A stretch of DNA of 64,000 bases from UBA2402 sp044371005 (GCA_044371005.1 JBILUL010000007.1:1-64000); one strand, 5' to 3'; counted from the first letter of the stretch, positions 1 to 8,989 are shown. Translations and numbers: made by a program. The notes: generated by a model not told the origin, from the sequence alone.

Positions 1-1
1 C

Positions 2-571
2 CTCAACTTCGACGGCAGCGTGGCCGTGGGGTACTACGCGCTGCAGCCCTCCGATGTCCGCGCCTTCCGCTGGTCCGAGGCGGGAGGATTCGAGCAGATC
101 GATGGCCCGCGCGGCCCCAGCGATCCCAACTACGCCCGCGCCGTTTCACGCGATGGAAAGGTCGTCGTCGGCGAATACCTCATCTTCGGCCTTGCGGGCA
201 CCGACGCCTTCGTCTGGCGCGAAGGAACCGGCTCAGTCAAACTGCGCGATGAACTCATCGATACCTTCGGACTCGAAGAACAACTCCGCGGCTGGCGCCT
301 GCTCGTCGCCACCGATGTCTCCGCCGACGGCCAGGTCATCGTCGGTCAGGGCATCAACCCCAGCGGCTGCGAACAGGGTTTTGTCGTGCGTTTCAGCGGG
401 CCCGTGTGCTTTGCCGACTTCAATGCTGACGGCGGAGTGGATGGCGCCGATATTGAATCCTTCTTCCTTGCATGGGCCGACAGCGATCCTCGCACCGATG
501 TCAATCAGGATGGTGGCGTTGACGGCCAGGACATCCAACCCTTCTTTGAACAGTGGCAGAACGGGTGCTGA
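2..571 (+). CDS. Secreted repeat protein with C-terminal dockerin-like domain (5' end outside window)
   Basis: The reading frame is open from base 2, so the true start lies left of the window; the GTG at 20 is internal. The visible part has spaced 'DGSVAVGY', 'DGKVVVGEY' and 'DGQVIVGQG' units with Trp/Phe-rich stretches between them, like the HAF-type beta repeats of extracellular proteins. The last 50 residues carry two EF-hand-like calcium loops, DFNADGGVDGADI and DVNQDGGVDGQDI, spaced like a type I dockerin pair. This tail is very common at the C-terminus of secreted Phycisphaerae proteins, where its exact job is uncertain (cell-surface attachment or sorting is often assumed). No catalytic domain is visible, and the signal peptide, if any, would be outside the window. 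Confidence 0.75.
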   Translation, partial: LNFDGSVAVGYYALQPSDVRAFRWSEAGGFEQIDGPRGPSDPNYARAVSRDGKVVVGEYLIFGLAGTDAFVWREGTGSVKLRDELIDTFGLEEQLRGWRLLVATDVSADGQVIVGQGINPSGCEQGFVVRFSGPVCFADFNADGGVDGADIESFFLAWADSDPRTDVNQDGGVDGQDIQPFFEQWQNGC

Positions 572-786
572 TTCGGCAAGTCGCGGCTGACAACGTTCAC
601 AGAGAACTTCCCAACCGATCTGGTACGGAGCAGCCCTTCCGATCTGGCACACACTATGTAAGCCGGGCCTCCTGGCCGGACGGGACTGACGAGAGCATGC
701 TCGCGTGAGCGAGCTGTCCCAAGAATGCGGGATCGGATCATCAGGTGATCCTTCCCAAAGTCGCAGCCGAACCAGGAGACCCAGTT

Positions 787-1314
787 ATGGACCGAATCCT
801 TGCACTTGACCTTGGCAAAAACAAGACCGCAGCCAGACTTCGCGTGGCCGATGGCCGCAAGGACTACTGCGTCGTGGTGCCGACCAAAGTGGCTGACCTG
901 AAGCAGTTGGCCGAGAATGTCCAACCCACCGTCGCTGTCATGGAGATGTCCACCGTGACGTACTGGGTGCACGACCTGTTCGCCCAGATGGGCACCAAGG
1001 TGGTGGTCACGGCCAACAACAGCCCCTGCTGGAAGTGGAAGAACACGGATTGCAAGTCCGATTCAACCGACACCGACAAGCTCATCAAGCTGTATCTCCT
1101 GGGTGAGTTCGAGCCGGTCCATATCCCCGGCATGGACACGAGAGAATGGCGGAGCTTCATCGCGTTCCGGCGTCATCAGGTCCAGGCTCGCACTCGCATC
1201 AAGAACGAGATCAAGAGTCTGCTGAGCGCAAAGCACATCCCGATCAGCGATGCGGATCGGATTGGACAGTCCGATGGGTTGCTGCGGTACCCCTCGCACG
1301 CGTTGGAGCCGTGA
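787..1314 (+). pseudogene. IS110-family transposase, C-terminally truncated
   Basis: The ATG at 787 opens MDRILALDLGKNKTAARL, a typical IS110 DEDD transposase start with the first acidic residue in 'ALDLGKNK'. Further acidic positions follow in 'AVMEMS' and 'DTDKL'. IS110 transposases are normally about 300-400 residues with a C-terminal Transposase_20 half. Here only about 170 residues of the N-terminal half remain, and the frame stops at 1312. The last nine residues (…SHALEP) do not belong to IS110: they are encoded by a 23-base stretch identical to the 3' end of the IS630 transposase at 9987-10009. The element is therefore broken and should not be active. Confidence 0.85.
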
Positions 1315-2824
1315 TCGGTATCAAGTGATTTCGCAGGCGAGACAAGGCCACCCAGACTCGCCAGATGCCCCATGCAAGGACGGCCGCGCAGGTAAGGGTG
1401 ATCCACAGTGGCTTTGGCGAACTCATTCCAAGAGCAATCAATGCTGCCAGCCAGACGGCCGCCAGGCGCAGATTCCAGCGACAATGCTTGGCAAGCGCGG
1501 CGTCGCCCGCCAACATCGCCAGCTGAGTCTGGTGTGCGAGGATCAGCGCAAAATGCCCAAGCATGCTGGGAACAGCGATTGCCAGGATCACGCCCTGGGC
1601 GAGGAGTTGGTCCGACACTTCATCATAGAGCAACTCGATGAGAAACGTGGTGCACATGGTCGCGAGGGTACAGACTCGGGTCCAGAACATGATCCGGTCG
1701 CCACGTGCGGAGCCCAGGTCCCGCATGGGCGGCGAGGTAGCAAGCCAGCTTCCAACGCAGACCACACCCCAGTCGGCGATGGTGAGGGCCTGCTCGATTG
1801 GTTTCGAGAATGTCAGGTCCGTGCCCGTGACAAACTTCGCGATCATCGAACGTGCTTCCCATATCAACTGAAGGACGATCCAAACCTGAAGAATGATCAG
1901 TCCCCGCGAGATATCAAGTCGACGCTTGGCACTCATGGAGTTCAAGAGCGGAGCGGAATCGGTCGGTCGGGTCGTTCCGCACTCGGGGCATCGATCAATC
2001 GTGACGCCGCGGAGCGAATAGCCACACTCAGGACAGTGCGTGGATGACGCCTGGCTGTCTGGCCTGTGGATTGCCCTCGGGAAGGGATGCCAGAGCCGCC
2101 ACCACGGTGTACGAACCAGGTCCGCTAGCTGCAGTGAGAGAGCTGAAACAACCCCGCCACAGTCAGGGCACTGGCTCATGGTCGAAGGATCAAGCGTTCG
2201 ACCACACTGGCAGGAGGCTGACTGTCGATTGTTGCTGGTCTGCTGCAGGACTCGTGCGCTGGCATCCATCCCTGAGCTTTGCAGCATCTCCTGAAGTTGG
2301 GCCAAGGCAGCATCCGTCGACGGACGGTCGCCGAAAGCGGCGAAGGGGATCAGAATTACATCAATCTCGTACGCCGAGCGGATGCCGATGTACAACTCCG
2401 AGACCGGGCCGACCCAGTCGACCTGAGACCACGCGACATGGGTCGTGCCCGTCGCGGTGGACAGAACGACGCCATCCCTCGTTGCGACAAGATGCACCTT
2501 CGTTGGAGGGCGAGCGGTTCCGTATTTGGCGTTGCGATTGAGCCTGCGATACCTTCTGAGCCAGCCAGTGTTGACTGCGGCACCCCAGATGGAACAAATA
2601 GACAACCAGAACAACAGTTTGAGGATCAATCGGGGCGCGGCTTCCACCCCTTTGGCGATGACCACGATCAGGATCGCTGTCGAAACAGCGAACCCGGCCA
2701 CGACCAGTTCCCGCCGCCCCAGCCTTCGAATGGCCGGATACGACGCGAGCAGGTACTTCGCCACGAACATGTCGTTGGTGCCGTCGCGGGTGAAGGAAGC
2801 TCTGAGGGTTGGTGTTTCAGTCAT
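1244..2824 (-). CDS. Multi-pass membrane protein with YcxB-like region and zinc ribbons
   Basis: The start is placed at the ATG at 2824 (MTETPTLRAS), 11 codons inside the longest frame, giving 526 residues. Two hydrophobic helices near residues 45-85 are followed by a stretch (…GVVLSTATGTTHVAWSQV…) that resembles the YcxB-like C-terminal domain of small bacterial membrane proteins. Next come two zinc-ribbon-like pairs, CQCG…CPDCGG and CPECGYSLRGV…CPECG. The second is the ribbon seen throughout planctomycete membrane proteins. Several more transmembrane helices fill the C-terminal half. The final 25 or so residues are read from the IS relic at 1293-1323 and from IS110 sequence, so the natural C-terminus has probably been replaced. 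Function unknown. Confidence 0.65.
   Translation of the reverse strand: MTETPTLRASFTRDGTNDMFVAKYLLASYPAIRRLGRRELVVAGFAVSTAILIVVIAKGVEAAPRLILKLLFWLSICSIWGAAVNTGWLRRYRRLNRNAKYGTARPPTKVHLVATRDGVVLSTATGTTHVAWSQVDWVGPVSELYIGIRSAYEIDVILIPFAAFGDRPSTDAALAQLQEMLQSSGMDASARVLQQTSNNRQSASCQCGRTLDPSTMSQCPDCGGVVSALSLQLADLVRTPWWRLWHPFPRAIHRPDSQASSTHCPECGYSLRGVTIDRCPECGTTRPTDSAPLLNSMSAKRRLDISRGLIILQVWIVLQLIWEARSMIAKFVTGTDLTFSKPIEQALTIADWGVVCVGSWLATSPPMRDLGSARGDRIMFWTRVCTLATMCTTFLIELLYDEVSDQLLAQGVILAIAVPSMLGHFALILAHQTQLAMLAGDAALAKHCRWNLRLAAVWLAALIALGMSSPKPLWITLTCAAVLAWGIWRVWVALSRLRNHLIPITAPTRARGTAATHRTVQSDPHR
1293..1323 (+). mobile_element. IS630 3'-end relic joined to the IS110 fragment
   Basis: Bases 1293-1315 are identical to 9987-10009, the last codons and stop of the IS630-type transposase, and the next eight bases match at six positions. 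Similarity stops at about 1323. This looks like the right end of an IS630 copy whose body has been lost and which now abuts IS110 sequence. Confidence 0.65.
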
Positions 2825-3005
2825 GCAGCACCCGTGGGTCGTCGTCCATCGCACCATTCGTGAGGAATGAGCCCGCTTAAGATCGCATGGTACTCATGCC
2901 CGGGCGACTGCGGCAAGTGGCTCAGAGTTGGTCAGCGGAGTATCCGATGGCACCCTCTCAGCGTGCTCAAGATCGAGATGGTCTACCATTTGAAGTTCGA
3001 CACAA

Positions 3006-3110
3006 GTGGAGAGGCCCGCGGCCTTCTTCGAATACATCAAGGTGTTCTCCAGCGGTCAGCGTCTCCACGCTGCCCTGGACTCCCAGAGCCCTGAACAGTT
3101 CGAGGTGTGT
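3006..3110 (+). pseudogene. IS3-family transposase (OrfB) C-terminal relic
   Basis: Read from 3006, this frame gives 'FFEYIKVFSSGQRLHAALDS' followed by 'QSPEQFE'. That is the typical end of an IS3-type integrase-core transposase (usual form: …FEYIEVFYN.xRxHSxLGYxSPxEFE). A stop at 2991 closes the frame upstream, and the catalytic DDE core is missing. It lies in the 404-base space (2825-3228) between two divergent genes; I see no other gene there. The match rests on one short motif. Confidence 0.5.
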
Positions 3111-3228
3111 CGGATCGGCAAGTCGAACGAGGTCAACGGATTCTTGGTCAGGAGAATGCTCTGCCGGATTCAACGGTGTTGGTGCGATCAGATCATCGAG
3201 AATGCAGAAAGAGAACTGCGCAGGCCTT

Positions 3229-4839
3229 ATGGAACAGTTCGCGGAAATTCTCCGAAGTGCGCTGCCCACTGAGTTGTGGACACGGGCGACAATCCTGCTG
3301 GCAGAGGATGAGGGCCGCGAGGCTGATGAGGTGGTTCGTGCCCGCCTCCTGCTCGAACAGGGGCGAGGCCTGCTGCGTTCGGCAGAGATTGATCGCGGGC
3401 TTGCGTGCTTGGTCGCCTCGCTGATTGCACAATCGTCTGCGGAGCGTGCCGACCCGATCTCGGCGACTGCCATACTGCTCGAAGTGCTTGACTATCTCGA
3501 CGATCCGCAGTTGCGCCAGTGGGTCTCGTCTCGCGGCTTTCTTCCATCGGAACATCCGTGCCATGCAAAGCTCCAGTGCGCCCGGCTCCACGCCAAAGCC
3601 CAGGTGCATGTCGATCAGGCTCGGTACTCCGAAGCGGCAGCCGTCATCGATGATCTGCAGAGACTCATCCGCGGCGATACAGGCACCATTCCATTCGATA
3701 GCCCGCTCCTCCTTGCGTACTTGAACGCGAGGCACTTGCGAGCGAGCTCGCAGATATTGTCGGGCGAGATCGTTGTGGCCGGTTACGAGTTGGCAGAATT
3801 GGCTCTCTGGCTTCAGCACGCGACGAGGCCGGATCTGCTGATGGTGGGACATCGCTTTGGGCGATCGTTGGTCACACTGTCGGATCATGCACCCACATCC
3901 CCAGCGTCCAAGCGTGGCACACTTCATTTCCGCTTTCCTTGGAGTGTCCCTTCACGCTTCACCAGCACTGCAAGTAGTTCATACATCCTGCCCATGTTGC
4001 CACTCCCAGTTGTGCTGGTGGGAGTTCTCTTCGCATCATTTCCGCAGGTGGCTCCACCCTTCCGTTGGGGTGGCGGAATCGTTGCCGGAGTCGCGCTCCT
4101 CCTGGCAGTTGGCTTGGCGCTCTGGCGATACATCAGCGCCTCCGTCAAGTCCGTTGACGCCACTGTCGTGATGGAAGATGGATTCGAAGTAGTGGGGAAA
4201 AAGAGTGGCGAAGTTGTTTTCGCGTTACCCTGGAGCGAGGTCGTGAGCATCGCGTTTGTCGGCGGTCGTGCGTCCGAGGAACCATGCCTGGTCGTTCCGT
4301 TGACCGACAATAAGGGGAAAATCCGCTTTGGCGTCGGAGGCCTGCACGCGGCTGGGGTCAAGTGCATCTGTCAGAAAGGCGAGGTTGGCGGCTTCATCCT
4401 GCCTAAGCCCGCAGCTCGATTGCCCTTGTTCGTCCTGGTCGACATGCTCGTACGACGGTCGCGACCCCGCGAGGAGATGCTTCCCGCCGGTACAGCGGTC
4501 GAAACCCGACTGCGATGTTGCGACCGTCCGGATCTTGAAACAACCAAGTCATTGAGCAGTGACCGTCACGGAACCTGCGCCCTTCGACGCTGCCGGACCT
4601 GCGGCCAGCCATGGCTGTACCGCTGGGACGAGTGGGTGGATTCCAGCGGCCCAGATCGTTCAACGACGTGGTATTGGCCCCTGAGCGAGGAGGAACGTGC
4701 CAGAATCGAGGCGGAAGGTTCGGAGCACGGCTTGGTTGAGAGCGAGCACGACCGGACCGTGTACATGTTTGAGCAGAGTGATGACAGGCCGGGTACAGTT
4801 TTTAGACTGGTTCGCGAGATCCCTGAGCGATTCTTCTGA
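3229..4839 (+). CDS. Unknown membrane protein with C-terminal Cys-pair domain
   Basis: I place the start at the ATG at 3229 (MEQFAEILRSAL). The open frame runs further upstream, but that part is low-quality sequence overlapping the IS3 relic; an ATG at 3202 is the alternative. The 536-residue product has an alpha-helical first half rich in Ala, Leu and Arg, two hydrophobic helices around 4000-4130, then a beta-rich region. The C-terminal domain has Cys pairs (LRCC, RCRTCGQPWLYRW) and continues WYWPLSEEERARI. That domain is recognisably shared with the small protein at 5225-5605. No family is recognised and no function is offered. Confidence 0.6.
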   Translation: MEQFAEILRSALPTELWTRATILLAEDEGREADEVVRARLLLEQGRGLLRSAEIDRGLACLVASLIAQSSAERADPISATAILLEVLDYLDDPQLRQWVSSRGFLPSEHPCHAKLQCARLHAKAQVHVDQARYSEAAAVIDDLQRLIRGDTGTIPFDSPLLLAYLNARHLRASSQILSGEIVVAGYELAELALWLQHATRPDLLMVGHRFGRSLVTLSDHAPTSPASKRGTLHFRFPWSVPSRFTSTASSSYILPMLPLPVVLVGVLFASFPQVAPPFRWGGGIVAGVALLLAVGLALWRYISASVKSVDATVVMEDGFEVVGKKSGEVVFALPWSEVVSIAFVGGRASEEPCLVVPLTDNKGKIRFGVGGLHAAGVKCICQKGEVGGFILPKPAARLPLFVLVDMLVRRSRPREEMLPAGTAVETRLRCCDRPDLETTKSLSSDRHGTCALRRCRTCGQPWLYRWDEWVDSSGPDRSTTWYWPLSEEERARIEAEGSEHGLVESEHDRTVYMFEQSDDRPGTVFRLVREIPERFF

Positions 4840-4922
4840 GCGGTTGCGGCATCATGTTGGCGTTGCGGCATGAAGAACGAAGGTGCTTTGGAGCGATGCT
4901 GGGCGATGAAAAAGACAAACAG

Positions 4923-5228
4923 ATGTTGGCCGTGAAAATACACAAAGCACAAATGCCGTGGTTGGGGCGTGGCTCGTATCTCGTTCCAGTGACCGATTGG
5001 CTAACTGAGCGAGTCCATGTCAAGCACTGGATAAGACCGCTCAACCGATTCGACGCCGGAAGCAGAAACGATGCCGCGGTACGATTCATGACATTGATTC
5101 GGGTTCCAGAATTGCACCCGGTGCTTCAGTTTGCGAACTGCTTTGAAAAGTATGCGATGGTCTGGATGGGCTGCCGAGTGGTTCCTGGGCCACCTCGATC
5201 TGCTTTTGAACAGGAGTCTGTGAAATGA
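4923..5228 (+). CDS. Small unknown protein, copy 1 of a duplicated gene
   Basis: The product is about 101 residues from the ATG at 4923. This start is chosen because it aligns with the start of the second copy at 5864 (MLAVKIHK versus VLAIKLHK); an in-frame ATG at 4854 is possible. Conserved stretches shared by both copies are PWLGRGSYLVPVTDW, KHWIR and CFEKYAM. Its stop overlaps the ATG of the next gene by four bases (ATGA at 5225-5228), so the two are probably translationally coupled. No domain is recognised. Small duplicated genes of this kind are often found in immunity-gene clusters, but nothing in the sequence proves that role. Confidence 0.55.
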   Translation: MLAVKIHKAQMPWLGRGSYLVPVTDWLTERVHVKHWIRPLNRFDAGSRNDAAVRFMTLIRVPELHPVLQFANCFEKYAMVWMGCRVVPGPPRSAFEQESVK

Positions 5229-5605
5229 CGTGTATTTGTACGAGTACTACTCCGCTCGATGCATTGCGACATATCAGGTCAGCTGAAAGCACCATTGAAC
5301 TAATCAACGAGTCGTCGCTCGAAATGCGGCTGGTTGACTGCCCCGTTTGCGGCCATGCCTTTCTTTTCGTCTGTGTGGTATTCGCCGGATATACGGACGA
5401 TTCAGAGTGGGAGTACCGCGATTCGTACTACGTGCCGATTTCCAAGGCCGAACGAGAAGATCTTCTGATCAAGCGGCAAACAGAGGGGCAGTGCGAGCAG
5501 TTCGTCCGCGGGCTTAATCCCCCTCGACGACATATACACGTCCAATACTCGGCAGACGGATCGGTGGAGACAGAATGGCGAACCGGAAGCATTGTTATTC
5601 TGTAA
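5225..5605 (+). CDS. Small unknown protein with Cys-pair domain
   Basis: A 126-residue protein whose ATG overlaps the stop of the preceding gene (ATGA). It has CIC near the N-terminus and CPVCGHAFLF in the middle, followed by DSYYVPISKAEREDL. This central-to-C-terminal part resembles the last domain of the membrane protein encoded at 3229-4839, where CRTCGQPWLY is followed by WYWPLSEEERARI. A single metal-binding knuckle is plausible. The two-gene overlap and the shared domain suggest the 3229-5605 genes form one functional or evolutionary unit. Function unknown. Confidence 0.55.
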   Translation: MTCICTSTTPLDALRHIRSAESTIELINESSLEMRLVDCPVCGHAFLFVCVVFAGYTDDSEWEYRDSYYVPISKAEREDLLIKRQTEGQCEQFVRGLNPPRRHIHVQYSADGSVETEWRTGSIVIL

Positions 5606-5863
5606 ACTACTCCGCTCGGTGATAAACGGGGAACACCCTCGGAAGCAGCGTGCGCTCGCCGGCTTCGCTGCGGGGTGTGGCAGACACATCTTCGAAAGCA
5701 GCGACGACAGGCCACAATCAGTCGTCGGTGCATTGTCGGAGCGATTGCCGCAAGGAACGAGGCCTCTGATGTCAAAGACTCACGGCAGCGCCGCCGGACC
5801 AGCGGTTTGAAGGGGTTGTGCTCATGGAATTGCTCTATACACTCAAGGTCAGCAAGGAATAAA

Positions 5864-6364
5864 GTGCTCGCGATCAAGCTCCACAAGACGAAAAAGCCCT
5901 GGTTGGGACGGGGATCCTATCTGGTTCCCGTAACCGATTGGCGAACTGGGCGAGTCCATATCAAGCACTGGATAAGGCTGCTCAACCGCTTCAACGCCGG
6001 TAGCACAAACGATGCGATACGATTCATCACATTGGTTCGAATTCCAGACTCGCATCCGGTACTGCTGTTTGCGGACTGCTTTGAGAAGTATGCGATGGCC
6101 TGGATGGGCTGCCGCGTGGTCCCTGAGCCATTGTCTGCGCAAATGATGCTGGTCCAGCGGCTTCTGATGCTTTGGCCCGCGGATCGTATCGACGAAGCAC
6201 CTTCTCCGGCTCTCCTGCGGTCATTTAGCTTTCGCCAAGTAGGAGAGGCTCGCCGAATGTCGCCAGAACTCATACTGGCAAAGCGATTGCCACCTTCGGC
6301 GACTCTGTGGACGAAGAGAGTGCAGCTGCTGTATGGGAAGCCTAAAAGAAAGGGTGACAGTTGA
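5864..6364 (+). CDS. Unknown protein, copy 2 of the duplicated gene, with extra C-terminus
   Basis: The GTG at 5864, five bases after AAGGA (5854-5858), gives 166 residues. Residues 1-85 are a clear paralogue of the 4923-5228 product (PWLGRGSYLVPVTDW, VHIKHWIR, CFEKYAMAWMGCRVVP). About 80 further residues follow, beginning with LSAQMMLVQRLLML, that copy 1 lacks. A short frame of 12 codons (5824-5862) ends one base before the GTG and could be a leader, but it is probably fortuitous. I see nothing convincing in the 258 bases before this gene (5606-5863). Confidence 0.5.
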   Translation: MLAIKLHKTKKPWLGRGSYLVPVTDWRTGRVHIKHWIRLLNRFNAGSTNDAIRFITLVRIPDSHPVLLFADCFEKYAMAWMGCRVVPEPLSAQMMLVQRLLMLWPADRIDEAPSPALLRSFSFRQVGEARRMSPELILAKRLPPSATLWTKRVQLLYGKPKRKGDS

Positions 6365-6460
6365 TATGAGAGCTCGCCAATGTGAACACCCGACAGACTT
6401 GAGCGGCAGAGCTTTGTGTCACAGCGACGGATTCGCCCCCGCATGCTCTCGCGGGTTGAT

Positions 6461-7945
6461 CTAGTGGTATATCTTGATCGCCGGCCAACGAGCTTTGACC
6501 GCCGCGACGCCCGCATCCGTCACCAGCGTGTTGTTGAGATACAACTCGGTCAAGTTCTGAAGGCCCATATCCGAACTCGACAGAGCCCTGAGCCCTGAGT
6601 CCGTGACCTGGGTGGAAGCAAGATTCAGCCAAGTCAGGGCATTGAGGCCGGTGTCTGCTCTCGCTGCGGCCACCAGTCCTGCATCCGTAATCTGCGTGCC
6701 GTAGAGGTTCAGTTTCGAGAGTAGCTTGAGCCCGGTGTCCGCTCGCGACAGCTCAGCCAAACCTGCGTCTGTGATCAGAGTTCTGTCAAGGTCCAGAGTG
6801 TTCAGTGCCTTGAGGCCCGTATCCGCACGCGCCAGAAGCACCAACCCAGCATCGGTCACCATCGTCGAAAAGAGACTCAATTCGGTGAGGGATGCGAGCC
6901 CAGTGTCTGCTCGCGATATGTCCTTCAGCCCCTGCTCCGTCACGTGCGTGTTGCCCAGAATCAGGATCTTCAATGCCCTGAGTCCTGTGTCTGATCTCGA
7001 CAGGGCTTTCAGTTCCGCATCCGTCACCCGTTCCCCGCACACACTCAACCAGGTCAGTCCTTTGAGGCCAGTGTTTGATCTCGCCAGTTCCATGAGTCCT
7101 GCGTGCGTTACCTTGGTGCCGCCGAGATCCAAGCCCGTAAGGGCCTTGAGGCCTGTATCCGATCGCGCCAACTCACGGAGTCCTGCATCCGTCAACTGGG
7201 TGTCCGAGAGAGAGAGTTCGCGCAATGCACTGAGCGCGGTGTCGGCGCGGGCCAGATGACTTACTCCCACATCCGTCACGAGCGTCTGGGTGAGGTACAA
7301 TCTGGTCAGGGCCTTGAGGCCCGATTCCGGGCGAGCCAGGTCCATGAGCCCAGCGTCGGTGATCTGGTTGCGCCCGAGCAAGAGTTCAGTGAGGCCCCTG
7401 AGACCCGTGTCCTTCCTGGCAAGCTGCCGAAGCCCCGCGTCGGTTGTTGGCGTGTCATGGATGTCGAGAGTCGTCAGTGCCTTGAGGCCCATGTCCGAAC
7501 GCGCCAGACTTTCCAGCCCCGCATCCGTCACGTGTGTGTTGCTGAGGACAAGCACGGTCAAGGTCTTGAGGCGTGTGTCCGCACGCGCCATGTGCATAAG
7601 TCCAGCATCGGTTACCGCCGCCCCGCCCAAGTTCAGCGTGGTCAGTGCGGTAAAGTCCGAGTCGGCACTCGCCAGGTACTTCAGTCCCGCGTCGGTCATC
7701 GTTCCCGCGGGTGCGCCGAGAATGGCCTCTCTGGCGTGGGGTGCCTGACCTACGAGTCGCAGTCCTGTCACGCGAGCGTACTCGGCCGGACCGAGCGGGT
7801 CGGTCGAATCAAGCCCCAGCGACACCCGGACTTGTTGGTCGATAAGGCCTCGCTCGGCAGCCGATATGGCCGGGACATCGGGCAGATCGGGCCCGCACCC
7901 GGAAACCAATATGCACGTAGCCGTAAGGGCAAAGAGCACTTTCAT
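6461..7945 (-). CDS. Leucine-rich-repeat lipoprotein
   Basis: The start at the ATG at 7945 gives a 494-residue protein that begins MKVLFALTATCILVSGC, a lipoprotein signal peptide with lipobox VSGC. The longer upstream frame lacks sense. From about residue 75 to the end it consists of 14 or so leucine-rich repeats of about 28 residues, with consensus VTDAGLxxLARxDTGLKALTxLxLxxT. This is the cysteine-free 'TDAGL' class common in planctomycetes and related to F-box-type LRRs. The horseshoe fold would be displayed on a membrane facing the periplasm. Such repeats usually bind proteins; the partner is unknown. It is divergent from the HD-domain gene at 8142, with about 196 bases between the starts. 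Confidence 0.85.
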   Translation of the reverse strand: MKVLFALTATCILVSGCGPDLPDVPAISAAERGLIDQQVRVSLGLDSTDPLGPAEYARVTGLRLVGQAPHAREAILGAPAGTMTDAGLKYLASADSDFTALTTLNLGGAAVTDAGLMHMARADTRLKTLTVLVLSNTHVTDAGLESLARSDMGLKALTTLDIHDTPTTDAGLRQLARKDTGLRGLTELLLGRNQITDAGLMDLARPESGLKALTRLYLTQTLVTDVGVSHLARADTALSALRELSLSDTQLTDAGLRELARSDTGLKALTGLDLGGTKVTHAGLMELARSNTGLKGLTWLSVCGERVTDAELKALSRSDTGLRALKILILGNTHVTEQGLKDISRADTGLASLTELSLFSTMVTDAGLVLLARADTGLKALNTLDLDRTLITDAGLAELSRADTGLKLLSKLNLYGTQITDAGLVAAARADTGLNALTWLNLASTQVTDSGLRALSSSDMGLQNLTELYLNNTLVTDAGVAAVKARWPAIKIYH

Positions 7946-8141
7946 GGTGATGACGGTATGACACTGTTGTGTCCGACGCAGCGCCTTGTGCGCCGGCAGT
8001 CCAAGCCACAAGGGACGCGCACCTCGCGACGTTCCACTGCCAGGCATGGTCGCGTGGCCGACTCCAGCGTCTAGCGGTAGCCGCTGCCCCTTGACAGAGA
8101 TCGTACGTCCCTTGCGAAGCTGACCGAGCATATCCTGCTGC

Positions 8142-8708
8142 ATGAGCGATAAGTCAACATCTGCACTGTCTCGTGCCAAGGCGATGGCCATCGCGATGCA
8201 CGATGGATGCGGCCACAAACGCTCCGATGGCGAACCCTACTGGCGTCACCCGGAGAGAATCGTCCAGACGCTGCACGCCGCGGGACTGGCCGAGGACGTT
8301 CTGTCCGCCGCGTGGCTGCATGATGTCCCTGAAGACTGCCCGGAGGACCGCGCGGGCTGCGAGGCGCTCCTCATCCAGATTGACCGCGAGTTCGGCTCCA
8401 CCGTGGGGAATCTCGTCCGCGAGGTAACCAACTTCGCGACCAGTTCGGAGTCGATGGAAGAAAAGCAAGCAAGGTTGCGCGAGCACGCCAAGCACATGAC
8501 CGATCATGCCAAGTGGATCAAACTCGCCGATCGCCTGGACAATATCTCCGGAATGCACGGATGGTCCAACCAGAAGAAGGTGCGTTACGCGCAGGCAACT
8601 GTGGCCCTTTTGGATGCGCTCCGCCCATGGCCGATGGGTTCCGACGCTCTAGCCGCGGGGATCTCGCAGCGGGCAAATGCCATCCTCGCAGCGGCACGTG
8701 CTGATTGA
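8142..8708 (+). CDS. HD-domain (p)ppGpp hydrolase-like protein
   Basis: A 188-residue protein with the HD metal-site pattern of RelA/SpoT hydrolase domains and small SpoT-like (MESH1-type) hydrolases: H20 and R35-H36-P (YWRHPERI), H60-D61 (AAWLHDVPEDC) and D130 (IKLADRLDN). Known members remove the 3'-pyrophosphate of ppGpp with Mn2+. The SpoT-type HD signature is HxxxHD plus LADRLxN, which matches well. There is no synthetase or TGS/ACT domain, so it would be a stand-alone hydrolase. It may act on a different nucleotide. ATG at 8142; no operon partner is visible. Confidence 0.8.
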   Translation: MSDKSTSALSRAKAMAIAMHDGCGHKRSDGEPYWRHPERIVQTLHAAGLAEDVLSAAWLHDVPEDCPEDRAGCEALLIQIDREFGSTVGNLVREVTNFATSSESMEEKQARLREHAKHMTDHAKWIKLADRLDNISGMHGWSNQKKVRYAQATVALLDALRPWPMGSDALAAGISQRANAILAAARAD

Positions 8709-8989
8709 ACAACCTGCTGTGGCAGCCGCGGGCCGAGTGCTCAGCATGACGATCTGGGCGACCCACCTTGGCGAGGACTCGAAGCGGGGATGCCAAAGAG
8801 CGTACGAACAGCGTGCAGCAATGGCGGGATGAACTGGATTGGGTATGCGACGGATCCCGTCTGAAACCGGGCAAGTTCGCGAGCATTTAGGCATTGTGCC
8901 CGCCCTTCAAGATGGGGATAATGGTGATGGCTCATCATGGAGGCCGACGATGCTGAGGTCAGAACGCACTGGCGGCGACATTCAAAGAC

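Noticed and set aside
54..590. Long alternative frame overlapping the dockerin-like gene
   Set aside because: It is rich in Ser/Arg/Pro and has no domain, while the other frame carries clear EF-hand motifs in good context.
1250..2863. Long plus-strand frames opposite the zinc-ribbon membrane gene
   Set aside because: They mirror a real minus-strand gene in a GC-rich genome and show no family motif or hydrophobic pattern.
5917..6516. Minus-strand frames across the duplicated small genes
   Set aside because: The plus-strand frames keep conserved residues between the two copies with a matching start, and copy 1 is coupled to its neighbour by ATGA; the minus frames have neither.
6461..7720. Regular 84-base repeats that could look like a CRISPR or satellite array
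   Set aside because: They encode in-frame leucine-rich repeats with conserved protein-level pattern and differing third bases, with no spacer structure.
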